From assembly GCA_951394045.1 (NCBI GenBank), contig OX595997.1, positions 1,922,001 through 1,986,000 on the forward strand: 64,000 nucleotides of DNA, given 5' to 3'. Of the stretch, positions 31,602 through 42,951 are shown one piece after another. This DNA is from Nitzschia sp. DOCU1 (Eukaryota; Bacillariophyta; Bacillariophyceae; Bacillariales; Bacillariaceae). The first letter of the stretch is position 1. Each line of letters starts with the position of its first letter. Both the position numbers and the translations under genes were made by a program. The notes beneath the pieces were generated by a model that ran no database searches, was not told the origin of the DNA, and worked only from the letters and a program-made list of their open reading frames with translations.

Positions 31602-31838
31602 AGTTTCGAAGATCCAAAGTGGTCTGACGTGCGGCACGTGTTTTACGTATGTGGGCAAAAACTTTTGATTAACCCGAGCAAAGCGAGGGCCGCTTTTGCC
31701 GGCGCCGGAGGCGGCGAATTTTGGTGTCATCACCATGATCACCATGAACGCATTATTGTTGCATTGCGACGAATATCTAATATGATTACTACCACCACTA
31801 CTACTACCCTATTAATAGTATCACAATTCTGATAAACA

Positions 31839-32400
31839 ATGGGTGGCCCTGGCAGTGGAGGTGCACGTCCGAAGGCTGGAAAACTCGCTAAGTTGGTGGA
31901 AGGCCAACAAACCATTTTTGGGTCATTAGCCCATGCGAAAGAGGCGAGAGACAGGAAACGCAAGACAGTTCTGACAGTTGAGGAGTCAAGGTCAAATAAG
32001 CAGAGAATAGCCAGGGAGGCTTCAGCAAAAGAAGAAAGGCAAAATGCTGAGCGACAAGCAAATATAGAGCATCAGAAGCGACAGAAAGACTTGCAAGAAG
32101 AGTCCTTGCAAAAACTGTGAGAGGCAGTGGAATCCAACTACACAGGCTTTGATGCTGATGATGATAGCCAAAGCTATTCCAGCGAAGATGACGAAAATTA
32201 TGATTTTGATGACGAGGATGAAGCCCAGGAGGATGAGGATGAAGAAAGCAGTGACCAAAAGACTAGGCATCGCCTGAGCTACATGCCACCTCCCGGTTCC
32301 AAACTTTCAAACTACCTCAATGGCATAAAAGATTTAATCCTTGCATGTACAAACAAGGCAAATCGCGGCCAAGGGCAAGCATGGTATCCTCCTACTATCC
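31839..32400 (+). pseudogene. N-terminal part of an unrecognised, possibly transposon-encoded protein, one in-frame TGA
   Basis: ATG at 31839 starts MGGPGSGGARPKAGK, followed by a long charged helix (KQRIAREASAKEERQNAERQ, QKRQKDLQEESLQKL). A TGA at 32118-32120 interrupts, and the same frame continues with EAVESNYTGFDADDDSQSYS, a long Asp/Glu tract, then SDQKTRHRLSYMPPPGSKLS and NYLNGIKDLILACTNKANRG. The sequence then runs into the AATGCG repeat tract, which truncates it. The continuity of composition on both sides of the TGA shows it was one frame. The Gly/Pro N-terminus plus coiled-coil and acid tract suit a transposon-derived protein, but I cannot name the family. Confidence 0.45.
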
Positions 32401-32548
32401 AAGCTGTAGCGCTATCAACCTCAACACAAGAATGCGAGAACAAGGAAAATGCGAGAATGCGACAAGACGAGAATGCGAAATGCGAGAAGTCGACAACGGC
32501 AATGAATGCCAAAACACGAGAATGCGAAATGCGAGAAGTCAACAACGG
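32401..32548. repeat. AATGCGA/ACAACG imperfect repeat tract, part 1
   Basis: Imperfect repeats of GAATGCGAAATGCGAGAAGT and GACAACGGCAATGAATGC type. Interrupted at 32549 by the solo-LTR-like insertion and resumed at 33167. Confidence 0.75.
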
Positions 32549-33166
32549 TGCCATACCCCACAGAGACGCATAAATAGTTTAGTCCTTTTAGTCACATACG
32601 CTGGTAGTCTTAGTAGTCGTAGACGAACGGAGTCGTCCGCTGGGCGGACAACGTACAGATGGCTAACGGACACGAACGCGAACGAACGATGACGTGGTCA
32701 CTGACGGCGCACTGACGCAGCGATCAAGAGAGTCGCAGCGTTACACATGGAAGCGCTCTGTAGTATATCGCATAGTAACATTCGACTAACCCATAGAGTC
32801 CCTTGCCAACGGCATGCCTACAATCTAAGTAGTAAATATTCATCGCCCAATAGAGGAGATGTATTTAGGGCAAGGAAATAATTCAGACCATGGGTGACGA
32901 GGAGTCATAGCTAGCCAAGACTAGGGACGCCTAGTTAGAAGGCGACGATACGAGGAATCGACATATCCGAATGAATAGAATATATGCGCGTTATTTACGC
33001 GCGGGGAAAGACGTTCACAAAATGAACGATCGGTCGCAAATATTTGAAAGACAAAAATCTTTCATCTCGTCAATCTTGTTGTTGGAAGGAAGTCAAATAG
33101 ATGTAACTTAGGTCTCACAATTATCACTAGCTTTATCTTTTATTTCGTCACCCCCGGGATAGGGCA
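32549..33166. mobile_element. Solo-LTR-like insertion (618 bp)
   Basis: Begins TGCCATACCCC and ends GGGATAGGGCA, so the ends are TG..CA with imperfect terminal inversions (TGCC.TA.CCC). It splits the repeat tract: AACAACGG before it and CGGCAATGAATG after it, giving CGG (or ACGG) as the duplicated target. A truncated copy of its first 60-odd bases lies at 33718-33785. No coding frame inside. Confidence 0.45.
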
Positions 33167-33520
33167 CGGCAATGAATGCGACAACACGAAAACATGAGAA
33201 TGCAAAAAAGGAAAATGCGAGAATGTGACAACAAAGAAACATTAGAATGCAAAATGCGAGAAGTCAACAACGGCAATGAATGCAATGAATGCGACAACAC
33301 GAAAACACGAGAATGCGAGAATGAGGACTATGCAAGAATGCGACAACACGACAACACGAGAATACGAAATGCGAGAAGTCGACAACGGCTATGAATGCCA
33401 GGACACGAACAACAACAAATGTGAGAAGTCAACAAAGGCAATGAATGCCTCAACACAAACAATGAGATGCGAGGAGGCAACAATGGCAATGAATGTGACA
33501 ACTGAGGCTATATCAATGAT
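33167..33520. repeat. AATGCGA/ACAACG imperfect repeat tract, part 2
   Basis: Same irregular repeats (CGACAACACGAAAACACGAG, AATGCGAGAAGTCAACAACG). Open frames here are a by-product of the repeat composition. Confidence 0.75.
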
Positions 33521-33566
33521 ACCAGTGTGACTCCTTTGATTTGTCAGAATGACTCTTTGGATCACT

Positions 33567-33660
33567 GTCATTCGCCTTACTACTGGGAAGTTTCAAACTA
33601 GAAAGTAGTTTGTCTATAACTCACTGGGAACCTGTCCGAGTTCCACCCCCTCTCTGTCTA
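33567..33660. repeat. Dispersed repeat R1, short copy
   Basis: CATTCGCCTTACTACTGGGA to GAACCTGTCCGAGTTCC, matching the start of the R1 copies at 4125 and 34117 and then lost. Confidence 0.65.
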
Positions 33661-33689
33661 CCTGCCTTTCTATAACCAGCGCCCCAACT

Positions 33690-34075
33690 GTCAGAATGCG
33701 ACAACGGCAACAACAGCGTGCCATACCCCACAGAGATGCGTAATTAGTAGTAGTCATATTAGTCTGATACACTGGTAGTCCTAGCAATGTGACAACGGCA
33801 ATGTGCCAAATGGCAACAATGACAATGTGAGAATACAAAAATGCAACAACAACGAATGCAAGAAGGCAACAACCACCACAAATGCGACAATGGCGACAAC
33901 GACAATGCGAGAATGTGACAACGGCGACAATGCCACAACGACAATGGGAGAATGCGACAACCACAACAAATGCGAGAAGGCGACAATGACAATGCAAGAA
34001 TGCAACAATGCAATACGGGAAGGTGACAACCACAACTATTGCGAGAAGCCGACAATGACAATGGATCAGTACTTG
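33690..34075. repeat. AATGCGA/ACAACG repeat tract, part 3, with LTR fragment
   Basis: Irregular GACAACGGCAATG and GCGACAACCACAACAAATGC type repeats. Bases 33718-33785 (TGCCATACCCCACAGAGATG to GGTAGTCC) copy the left end of the 32549 insertion. Confidence 0.7.
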
Positions 34076-34116
34076 TGTGACTCCTTTGATTGGTCCAAAT
34101 GACTCCCTGGATTACT

Positions 34117-34460
34117 CCCATTCGCCTTACTACTGGGAAGTTTCCCTCTAGAAAGTTGTTTGTCTATAACTTGCCCGGAACCTGTCCGAATTCCGCCTTT
34201 TTTCGTCTATCCGCCTTTCTTCAACTGACGCCCCCACTGCTAAGATCTTGTTGTGCTACAATGGGTATTAGAGAAGTTGGTCACTTAAGCTATAACTACA
34301 GATCTATACTCTCTTAAAAAAGAAGGAAAGTTTCAGATGTATTTTACTGTCCCGGTTTGGTTGGTGAAAGAATGGTTGCAATCCGACATGCCGTTGGCGA
34401 GATATCGATAAATTAGTGGTTGAGAGAGACGGCCATCAAGTAGTAAGCAATATTATTGGC
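34117..34460. repeat. Dispersed repeat R1, third copy
   Basis: Shares CATTCGCCTTACTACTGGGA, ATTAGAGAAGTTGGTCACTT, GTTGGTGAAAGAATGGTTGC and GGCGAGATATCGATAAATTA with the copies in blocks A and B. It lies outside both blocks, so R1 is dispersed and not merely part of the large duplication. Confidence 0.7.
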
Positions 34461-34510
34461 TATAGTGTCCCAATGCGACATATTGATGTCTCATTCCGAC
34501 ACAAACAGTC

Positions 34511-34539
34511 ATGTCCGATACTCACCGAGTATCGGACAT
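34511..34539. repeat. Perfect 13-bp hairpin
   Basis: ATGTCCGATACTC at 34511-34523, ACC loop, GAGTATCGGACAT at 34527-34539. ATGTCCG recurs in direct orientation at 34590 and 34617. Confidence 0.85.
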
Positions 34540-35289
34540 AGGGAGAATTTGTACACTGCACTACTACATCCGCTCAAAAAAGAACTCTAATGTCCGTAGA
34601 CGCCATCAAGTCTCCTATGTCCGTTACCCCACATGAGTAAGCCACCTGCCTGACGTGCGTGCGATCGTCGAATGACTGAAGGTGGTAGAAAGCTTCATAG
34701 GTTCCTACACCACCTATCAGCATATGAATCCATCTTAGTGACGTAGTGAGATGGAAACGCGCGGATCCAACGCGCGCTACACAAAGATTCCTTCGACACG
34801 ATGAGCCTTTTGCTATCTATTGCACAACTTTTGTTGACTTCTCTCTCGATGAGGCAGCAGCAACAACAACATGGCTGTCAATAGTACCAATGTAGGCGGG
34901 GCTGCGACTTTGGATCTATGATACAAGGTGGCGTCAAGTCGGTATTTGGATTTCGAAGAGTCAAAAGGTCATGATTGCGCACTGACTGCACATGTGCAAG
35001 TCGATTTGATCAAAGGGAAAGATCCAGCTCGAGAGATCAAGCCGCGAAACCATGGCGTCGTTACGATTTGTTGCTTTGGACTATACTATCTATTGTTGAT
35101 CAAACGCTCCAAGAACTGGAATCGGATCAAGACTTTCAGGCGACGAGACGGCAGTTTCAGACAGTAAGTTGGGCTCGAGAGAATGACTAAAGAAGAACGG
35201 ACCAAACGGCGACGTGCAAAAGACGAATTTGAGAATTCTTTCCCAACGTTTGCAATCTCGTTCGGATAGCAAGGGAAATCCGGCTTGAT
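34540..35289. other. Region without a supported gene
   Basis: Contains CGCGCG repeated on both sides of a BamHI-like GGATCC near 34760, a short ATG frame at 34871 (MAVNSTNVGG, 16 codons), and weak overlapping frames at 34928-35200. These could be early exons of the gene downstream but do not join convincingly. Confidence 0.35.
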
Positions 35290-35760
35290 TTGCAACTTAT
35301 GGATCGATGCAACTTAGCGCCCAATGCAACCTTACAGTTTTGCAGAAACTCGGCAAAGAAGATCTTGGCAGGTTTCTCAGAGAAAACGTTGTTGCATGCT
35401 CTGCTCGTCCAAATAGCAAATGGTGCCGGTGTGGAATCTGACGACAGCGCCGCCCGAGCGGTGCATCAACAACCACCCCATCTTCGCCATCGGCTTGAGA
35501 GTCCTACTGTCGTCCACGGCGAAGAAAACGTAGGAAAACTTGCGGAAGTACTATCGGCTTCTTCAATGTCATCGGCGGTTTCAACGATCGCTTGCACACA
35601 AGACGAGACTCGTCCTTTTGATAAAACCTTTCTAGTCACGAAGGTCAAGAAGGCCTCGGAGGACGGGCCGAAAGAAGAAATCGAATCCATGTTCTTGCCG
35701 ATGTTCTCGAAGAAAGAATACAACGATGAAGACGCCGACGCAACGTCGTATATGGACTAA
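35290..35760 (+). CDS. Hypothetical ORF in frame with the Cys-repeat protein, ending at TAA
   Basis: Open for 156 codons (MQLMDRCNLAPNATLQFCRN, KKILAGFSEKTLLHALLVQI, TFLVTKVKKASEDGPKEEIE, MFLPMFSKKEYNDEDADATS). The only thing separating it from the next long frame is the TAA at 35758-35760. It may be the N-terminal part of one protein interrupted by a nonsense change, or an upstream exon. No family recognised. Confidence 0.35.
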   Translation: MQLMDRCNLAPNATLQFCRNSAKKILAGFSEKTLLHALLVQIANGAGVESDDSAARAVHQQPPHLRHRLESPTVVHGEENVGKLAEVLSASSMSSAVSTIACTQDETRPFDKTFLVTKVKKASEDGPKEEIESMFLPMFSKKEYNDEDADATSYMD

Positions 35761-37014
35761 ACCGAGAGCGAGGATTGCAGGCGCGTTATTCATCACGCCT
35801 CGGAGCCACTAGTCCGAAACGAGGAAGTTTTCGTTCGTGTCACTGGATATTCTTGCGGAGACTGCACCGGCAGCGCAAGATTGCTATCGGATTTTGTGCA
35901 AAAAGAGCTTCAAAGGGCACTAAACGACGATGAAAGCCTAAAGGTGGTTGTGGTGACTGATTTTGAAGAGCCCCCCATGTTGTCAGACTCTCCGGAAGCA
36001 GAAGAAACGAAGATCATCGAGCAGGGAGGGACTCCAAGTTTAGAGGACGAGAAGCGGTCTCTCCAAGAAGGCTGCGCCCAGCGGGTACCGGAATCTCAAT
36101 TCGAAAGCATCGTTTGGGCGATCGTTGATACAGGTGGCATGAATTTGACCCAGGAGCAAATGGATGCGATCGGGGACGCCTTTCGCTCTTCCCATAAGGA
36201 GGTAACCGCCCCAGTCGAAGGAAATCCTGCCTTTTGCGATCCCTATTTTCGCGAAATCCTCAACATTACTATCGCTACGGACGAAATACTGGCTCTGGAC
36301 TCGAACTATAAACGAGTTCAACTCCGAGCTCGCGGAATCTGTCAGGCGTGCCAAAGTCAGGATGTGTTGTTTCAAGCCTCTCCTGATGCTTTGATCCAAG
36401 TCCCAACATCGTTCAATTATTCTGGGGGAGGCGGCTGTACGTGTGAAACAAACGTTACTCAACGTTTGGTATCTACGGATGAGCTCTTTGAATCGTTCTC
36501 CACAAGGCTGTCGGGGGCTACGGGTTCTGTGGCTTTAGTGTCGATCCATCCGGCAGTCACAACCACTTGTGGCTTGCATCAAGTCCCGTTTACGTTTCGA
36601 AGCATCGTTGAGTTCAACCAAACGTGTGCTTCGTCGGGCCTATCCCCGAACGACGCGCAAAACATTGGAATAGCATACGTGACGTCTTACAATCAGTTGG
36701 CTTCCCGGAACTATTGTGATCCGTACTTTCGGGTTCTCGAAAACGCGACAATTGTTCGAGAGGGAGTCACCACCGCAGGAGGTAAACTTGGCGTGGAGGT
36801 GGAGGTGACAGGAATGCTTCGCTGTACCGATCCTGATTGCACTGTGGATGAGATTGGGCTATTTGATTTGCCGTCCGGAACCCTTTTGGTTGACCAAACA
36901 CGAAACAGGCAGCGACGAGGACGCAACCTCCAAGAACAAGACGTGCCCCAAGCCATGCCGGTTGCCCCCCTTCCCACTCCTCTTCTTTCGGCTGTTACCT
37001 CACAAATTACATAG
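35761..37014 (+). CDS. Cys-rich repeat protein of unknown function
   Basis: Open for 417 codons without a clear ATG at its start. I see three related units. In the two downstream ones, CDPYF(R) is followed about 30-40 residues later by a G-x-C-x2-C or C-x3-C site (CDPYFREILNITIATD with RARGICQACQ; CDPYFRVLENATIV with VTGMLRCTDPDC). The first, shorter unit reads EDCRRVIHHASEPLV with RVTGYSCGDCTGSARLL. Asn-X-Thr sites and paired Cys suggest an exported or cell-surface protein. The first unit begins right after the TAA at 35760, so the true start is probably upstream. The C-terminus is basic then Pro-rich (RNRQRRGRNLQEQ). No function assigned. Confidence 0.5.
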   Translation, partial: TESEDCRRVIHHASEPLVRNEEVFVRVTGYSCGDCTGSARLLSDFVQKELQRALNDDESLKVVVVTDFEEPPMLSDSPEAEETKIIEQGGTPSLEDEKRSLQEGCAQRVPESQFESIVWAIVDTGGMNLTQEQMDAIGDAFRSSHKEVTAPVEGNPAFCDPYFREILNITIATDEILALDSNYKRVQLRARGICQACQSQDVLFQASPDALIQVPTSFNYSGGGGCTCETNVTQRLVSTDELFESFSTRLSGATGSVALVSIHPAVTTTCGLHQVPFTFRSIVEFNQTCASSGLSPNDAQNIGIAYVTSYNQLASRNYCDPYFRVLENATIVREGVTTAGGKLGVEVEVTGMLRCTDPDCTVDEIGLFDLPSGTLLVDQTRNRQRRGRNLQEQDVPQAMPVAPLPTPLLSAVTSQIT

Positions 37015-37173
37015 ATTTTTAATAGCCAGGCGGGGATGTACCTGCACACAAGGGAATAAACAAGAACACTTTTGGAGCCATGGTCGGTAATACTCGCAAC
37101 AACTAAAATAGAACGAGGAAAAACTTGTGAGAACGAAAGAACACGAGCACGACAGCAAAGATTTCACCTGGAA

Positions 37174-37750
37174 TCAAAGCGCCTCGGTCGACAATCAACC
37201 GATCTTTCCCGGCGTGCTACCGCCCCATGCCACGAAATCGTGGGAGGAAGATACGATAGCTTTTAGGGTCCCACCCACGGGGACCCCAGGAACGATCGAC
37301 ACGACCTGGACTGCCACCACCAGAGCAATCCACGGATCTGTTGAAAAGAAAGAGAGAAACAAAAGACAGAACACGAGCGAGGATCGATCCCGGCGTGCTT
37401 CCATCGGAAGCTTTTAGGGTCCTACCCGTGAGGACCCCAGAACGTCATCTCCACCACTCATGCAATGCCGACTTTCTCTGCGAGACAAACAGCAGCCGGT
37501 GGCGCTGCTGAAGAACTGTCATCGTCATCATCGTCGTGAAGTTCACGGCGACAATGACGAAAGGAGCAACACAGAGTGCTCATTTCGCGAAAAAGTGACC
37601 TCGATTGAAGGAAAAAGTGACGGATTTGATGGAAGGAATGCCGAGATCCGAGCGGTTTCGTTGATGGTTTGCGAGCAGTTTCGTGTTTTTCCCACGATGA
37701 AGCTTCCACGGTCGCTCAAAGTAATCCACATTCATCATCACCCAGTTCGC
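37174..37750. repeat. Inverted repeat pair, right arm, with two hairpin modules
   Basis: Reverse complement of 11918-12451. The two modules are at 37201-37287 and 37386-37438. In the inner hairpin the loop differs from the left arm (GAT versus GAA on the same strand) while the six stem pairs are unchanged; in the other module the loop of the CCACG/CGTGG stem differs similarly. Confidence 0.7.
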
Positions 37751-38480
37751 CAAATTCCCTCCAAGATTGTTGCGTATAAAGGCCACTTAGACATGTTGAT
37801 TGCTGCATCTACCCATCGCCATGGTCATCGATCGATTGTTTTGCTTGCATCGTTCATCCAGCAACTGCAGGGTTTCTTGCTTTAGGCGCGCTAACTACCT
37901 TGGATCGCGAAGAATCCTTCATGTGTGTGTGGCAGATGCCGACGTGCTCGCGTGGAGCTCATGTGTCTTCCGCGGCGGCCGGTCCTAAGACATAAAAGCA
38001 CGTGCGATTCTTCTATGTATTTCCGTCTCGCGTCGTGCCCGCGCGCTCGCGTCATAAAACATTACCAGCTCTGTGTCTTCCGCGGTGGCCGGTCATACCG
38101 GTATGCTCGAATGTATTTAGAAAATTGGCATTTTGCCGGCCGTCCGACGGATGGTCATCGTGCGCCCGTCCTATCCATTGGTTATGAGCCTGTATGAGCC
38201 TGCCGTCGACAACGACGACCATGGCCGACGTCGGGAATTAAGTGAATGTCTCTCTATCGTAGTACTACTGCTGCTAATATTGTTGTTCTACTAAGAGTTA
38301 GCAGCCCCAGAGCTCTTCTGCATTATGAGGTATTTGACTGCAATTCCTAATGCCAGCAACAAGGAAATGAATGGTCTAGTTCATCATCTAGGACGCACCG
38401 ATGATAATACCGATGTGCTACGGTAGATTTGGTGGAAGGTCGCATGGGTCTCATGGGTCTCATGGCGTTTCAAAGTGAAG
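37751..38480. other. No gene seen; short internal duplication
   Basis: TGTGTCTTCCGCGGCGGCCG and TGTGTCTTCCGCGGTGGCCG occur near 37962 and 38072, with similar flanks including a TCGCGT and CATAAAA segment. No supported coding frame. Confidence 0.4.
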
Positions 38481-40440
38481 AATGTGCCCGACCCGAAGAA
38501 TCCGACAAGACGTTTGTCTACTAGGCAAACACCATGAAAAAGGTAAATCTTTGCTTGTTCCGGCCCTCCATGTTACCGATCGCGAATTTGTACTGTGGGG
38601 CCGGAGTGGTAGCAGATGTGGCGATTTCTCGCTCGGCGTTTCCGAATCGATTGGAGCATGTCATTGCATTTGGGCGTTTCAAGGCGCTATGGCCCCAGGG
38701 GGGGATCATTGGAACACTCTAGAGGATATGAGTATCGACTCGAGGCTTGTCGTAAAGGTGGGATAGATCCATAAAGGCTTTCTCGCTTTCGGCTCTGAAG
38801 AAGAGCGTATTGCTCAATGAATTTTTAGCCCCATGTGTGCGATGGACCCAACTACAACTTATTTCAGATGAGCTACAGAAGCCGATTCAAAAGCTGGGAA
38901 GCCTGACCCCTTTCAGGAGCCCGTCGTCTCAATCCGCAGAGAGACGTCTTCTCAATGAAATGCATTCCAGGATTCAATCTACACTTTCCAGCGACGAAAG
39001 ATCAGAGCATCGTTGGATCAAGGAAAGTCGCTTGCTCGAGTCACCGAACAAGGGCTCGAAGACAAACCCTAACCGTGACGGCTGATGTAGCGTTACGCAC
39101 ACAAAGCTCGACGTTCTGTTCGGGATCCCTGCGGAAGATTTCTATCGCGAAACATGTGCGCCCCTACTCCGGAACAAGATGAAGAAGAGGATGCCATCGT
39201 CCAACAAGAACGAGATCGTCAACGTCAGGAAGATTATTCTAGTGCTCGGGGTACGGTGGCAAAACTGTTTGGGGGTCCACAACAAAAATCGGAGGAGGAT
39301 TACGAGTCCAAATGGCTGTCGTCGGAGCCGACGTGGCAACAACAGGAACGGATAGAGCAACGTCAACGAGATTTCGTAAGCGCTCAAGACAAGCTTTTCA
39401 ATCTTTTTTATCGTCCACCTAATCCTTCATCCCCGCAACAACTTTCCGCGGATCCATCCTCGTCACAACGATCTGCTCCTTCCTTTGATGCGTTTGGGCA
39501 AGACGATGACCAAGAAGGTCCTAGACGAAATGCCAGATGTTTCCGTCGATCTGCCCGAAGAAAGTGAGGCGGCGGATACGTGGCATTCCACTGCTGCCAG
39601 CTCGACTCTTGCTGGGAACCATGCCGCCGTCAAGTCGTCGTCATTCTCCTTGCCAGCAGAGGATGCATCGCTAGTTGTCGACTTTTTAACATGGTATTCC
39701 ACAGATCGAATACGGGACGAAACCGAACAAGTGTCGTCAAAAGATATGGCAGGTAGCTGTACCTTGTTGTATCTCATTCGCAGTACATTGCCTCGTTACA
39801 ACGGGGTAGGCATTCGAGGAGAATCGTTCCATCGAAAAGACTCTTACACTTCGGGTAGGACGCTCAAGCCCGACAAAAGGTCCTACTTCTATGAAAAGTC
39901 TCTTCGCTTGTGGGACAGCGGCTCCGACAAGGAGTGTCTATCATATTGAGAATTCTTTGCGGATGAAGCTACGAATCGCGATTCGGGGCTTTCTCGAGAA
40001 CCGGCCGGAAGCCGGTAAATGAGGATGTAGCCCCGAGCTACTATTGCGCCGTCTCGATCGGAATGCATTTTGGTCGGATCCTGCGGCGTCTCGATCTCAA
40101 CAAGAAATATGATAATTGCTACTACACAACAGGCGACGCTGTTTTGACCAATGTTCAAGGAATCATGGATATCTGAGTCTTGTACAACAGCCCGGACTCT
40201 CAGCTTGTGGTCGTATGTGGAAATCTCATCCCTGCCCTAAAGAAGCAACTATTGGACGTCGCCTCCAAGCACGTCAAAGAGCGTGCATCGGGAGTCATTG
40301 CGGATGTAGTACGAAGAAACAAGAGGCTTGGTTTGGAACAGGGCGTGACTAGCCCGTACGCAGGGTCGAAGATCAATAAAAAGAGTCTGGTAGTACCCTA
40401 GTTTCTGAACACACCAAACCATGGTCCCCTAAATCGATCG
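38481..40440 (+). pseudogene. Degenerate ORFs upstream of PHD copy 3
   Basis: Several overlapping open frames. Near 39115-39165 a frame reads GIPAEDFYRETCAP, resembling the end of the PHD finger in the neighbouring family. The frame at 39154-39567 is Gln/Arg/Glu-rich with an internal repeat (RQEDYSSARGTVAKLF; RQRDFVSAQDKLFNLF). It overlaps the frame at 39485-39949 (VSVDLPEESEAADTWHSTAA, TLLYLIRSTLPRYNGVGIRG), which probably continues it after a frameshift. A further frame at 40180-40401 contains LVVVCGNLIPALKKQLLDVA. Likely remains of another PHD-family gene. Function unknown. Confidence 0.4.
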
Positions 40441-40514
40441 TGGCTTGAGAAACAAATGCCAGTCTCGAGTTGGTGCGAAAAGCAGCATGAAGTGGTCAGA
40501 GCCGATGCCCCAAT

Positions 40515-42841
40515 TTGGGTTTCTCCAAGCGGGGATTCTGTTTTCTACTCACGATCGCTCCACCCCAAATTTTTTGGAACAATTCTTCCTTGTTTTCGGC
40601 AGAGCAGAGCGCACTTCCGGTGTTTCAAAGTGAAGTCGCCCCTGGCGAGAGCGCATCGGCAGACAATCCCCAAGTACACGAAGAGGCCACCGCGAAGAGC
40701 ACCATCATTACAATGCCCGCGCCTGAGGAAATCAAAGGCAAATGGATGCGTGCTGTCGTTGTTTCCGTCCGTGCAACGTTTCCTTGCAAATCCGACAAAG
40801 ACAAGGAGAATGTGTCCGATACACCGTCCCCAGATTTGGTCATTCGGCTGCGCTTTCAATACGAATGGGCTAATTGCGTGCATACTATTTGCTGGATGCC
40901 GGTGTCTTCGTCTTTCCTGCGATCAAGCTGGCCAAACGGAGTTCAAGACCCTGCTGTCGACGAGGATTTGATCCTTCCGGAAGCCACCTTCCAGAATATC
41001 CGTCGCCCTCCGTGTTGGGCATTTCAGTCGACTCTGTGCGCTCCTTGCTAAAGTGCTTCGATATTCTGAAACGTCGTTGTCTCAGTGGAATGGATCCGGA
41101 TTCTATCGACCCGAAATTTTGCTTGGAGAATGCTCAGAATGGGACCATCCGGTGTCATCACACTCTGGAACCGGTCCTTGCCTACGTTCGAAGATTTACT
41201 TTCGTCGGACAGTGCGCAAGAAGTCGACAAACCATTCAATACTCGTGGTATCCGGGCAACCGACGAAGATATAGCTTTCCGGGGATATTGGCGAGCTCCC
41301 ACTATTCGCCCCCATGGGTAGTCGATACGATTGAGGACGACCCGAGAAAGCAGAATATGGGCGGTATTGATTCCCGGACGGTCGCTATATTTGTTGCACT
41401 ATTTGCGGTTTGAAAGGGAGACGTTTTGTGCTGCGACGGCTGTTCCAACGTTGTGCATAAAAAATGCGTCGGCCTGCCCGGGATCCCTTAAGAAGATTGG
41501 TATTGCGAAACGTGTGCGTCGATTGGTAAAGAAACAACACTGATGGCTGTCCCGGACCAGGCAGAGGGTGCTTTGGTTGCTACCTGTTCCCAGGCTAGGA
41601 CTTCGGCAGTCAAGGGCGGCTGTGACCATGAAGATACTACTGGACTTCGGATTGAAGAGACGAAGGACGACGATCCAGCTCCATATGCACCGGACGAGGC
41701 AAAGGAGGACCAAGGGCGAAACGGCGAATCTAACCGCCCGAACTCGCATGAAGATGAAGACGGCGTTTTGAAAGATTCTATTGGAGAAAAGGCTACCATG
41801 ATGGAATTGGACGGGAAAATAAAGGACCATGCTTCACACGCACTGGCTATCGAGGCCAATCAAGACGACGAGGTGTCCGATTTGCCACATCAAATGCTGC
41901 GGCGTCGAATGACAACAATGCCGGTCCTATCAAACCTACTCCAGCTGCTCTCACCCGAAAGCACTTGATAAGCGACGACGAGTTTGAAGAGCAGGCTGAC
42001 GATCTCGAACGTGTACGTGACGCCCTTCACAAGCTCATTTTTCTTCTGATCCCAACAAGCCCTCGTCGAACGACGCCACTTCCATCAAGAACTCCGCCAA
42101 ACAAAACGACGACGCCACTTCCATCAAGCTCGGAACCACCTTTACAAAAACTTTGCGAAACACAGACTTTTCAAGGGCAAAGTCATCCGATTGCCGACCG
42201 ATGAGAGCCCATACTATGGTGTCGTGTATGTGGATGGCGACAAAGAGGACTTGGAGCCTGACGAGCGAAAAGACGGTGGAACATTCTGGACACCGCAAGA
42301 GTGCTCCGCCCCCGTGGTTCGCGGAGCAAGCGGATCAAATCCTATGACACTGACCACCGCAAGCGTGGACGTCCGCCCGCGAAAGAGTGATTCGTTTCTG
42401 GGTGCCTTTCCCCAAAACAAGCCGTTGCATTTGGAGAGCAGTGGTTTGATTTCTTCTACAAGCAACAGAAAACGTGGCCGGCCTCGAAAGATTGAAGTGG
42501 TTGACGACGAGTTGGACGCACCTCATTTCTCTCAAGACACAAAGAAACCAGTGCGCAACGGTGCCTCGCCGTCTCCCAAAAGCCAAAAGGTTGAAATTGA
42601 TCGCTCGTCGATGCTGCCATCGGCCAAGAATCGGGGCGGGCGTCCTAAAACTTCTTTGGACAATTCCAAGGCCTTGCCAGTAGCAGGCCGCAGCGATCGC
42701 AACACCGCCGCCTACATGGAATCTTCCAATAATCAACAAGGACAGGCAAGGGCGAAGATATGCTTGTTCTTTGGCGTTGAATCTGAGAACATGCCCTTTG
42801 CCCATGTACCTCCAAGGAAAGGTATGACCGAACAATTTTAG
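40515..42841 (+). pseudogene. PHD-finger/AT-hook protein pseudogene, copy 3 (block B)
   Basis: Retains the longest N-terminal part: an open frame from 40515 to about 41051 including a possible start near 40710 (MPAPEEIKGKWMRAVVVSVR) and RLRFQYEWANCVHTICWMP. Then in other frames SVDSVRSLLKCFDILKRRCL and MDPDSIDPKFCLENAQNG, the PHD finger (GRYICCTICGLKG, frameshift, CCDGCSNVVHKKCVGLP, stop, EDWYCETC), one acidic repeat unit, and a 216-codon open C-terminal part (42191-42841) with the AT-hook core KRGRPRK and RGGRPKTS. Relative to copies 1/2 it lacks the DDARVRVKNP segment, through a deletion near 41360. Non-functional. Confidence 0.75.
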
Positions 42842-42951
42842 CAGCATCTGGTTCTTCGCCCAATCTCTTGACGACCGCCTTGGCCAGCTCGTAATAGCTA
42901 TTTATTGTCCCTGATATTTGTTGTGGCGCCATGCCTCACCCTGAAGGTAGA

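Noticed and set aside
32401..34075. CRISPR-like array
   Set aside because: Repeat units are irregular in length and sequence and there are no unique spacers; the context is eukaryotic.
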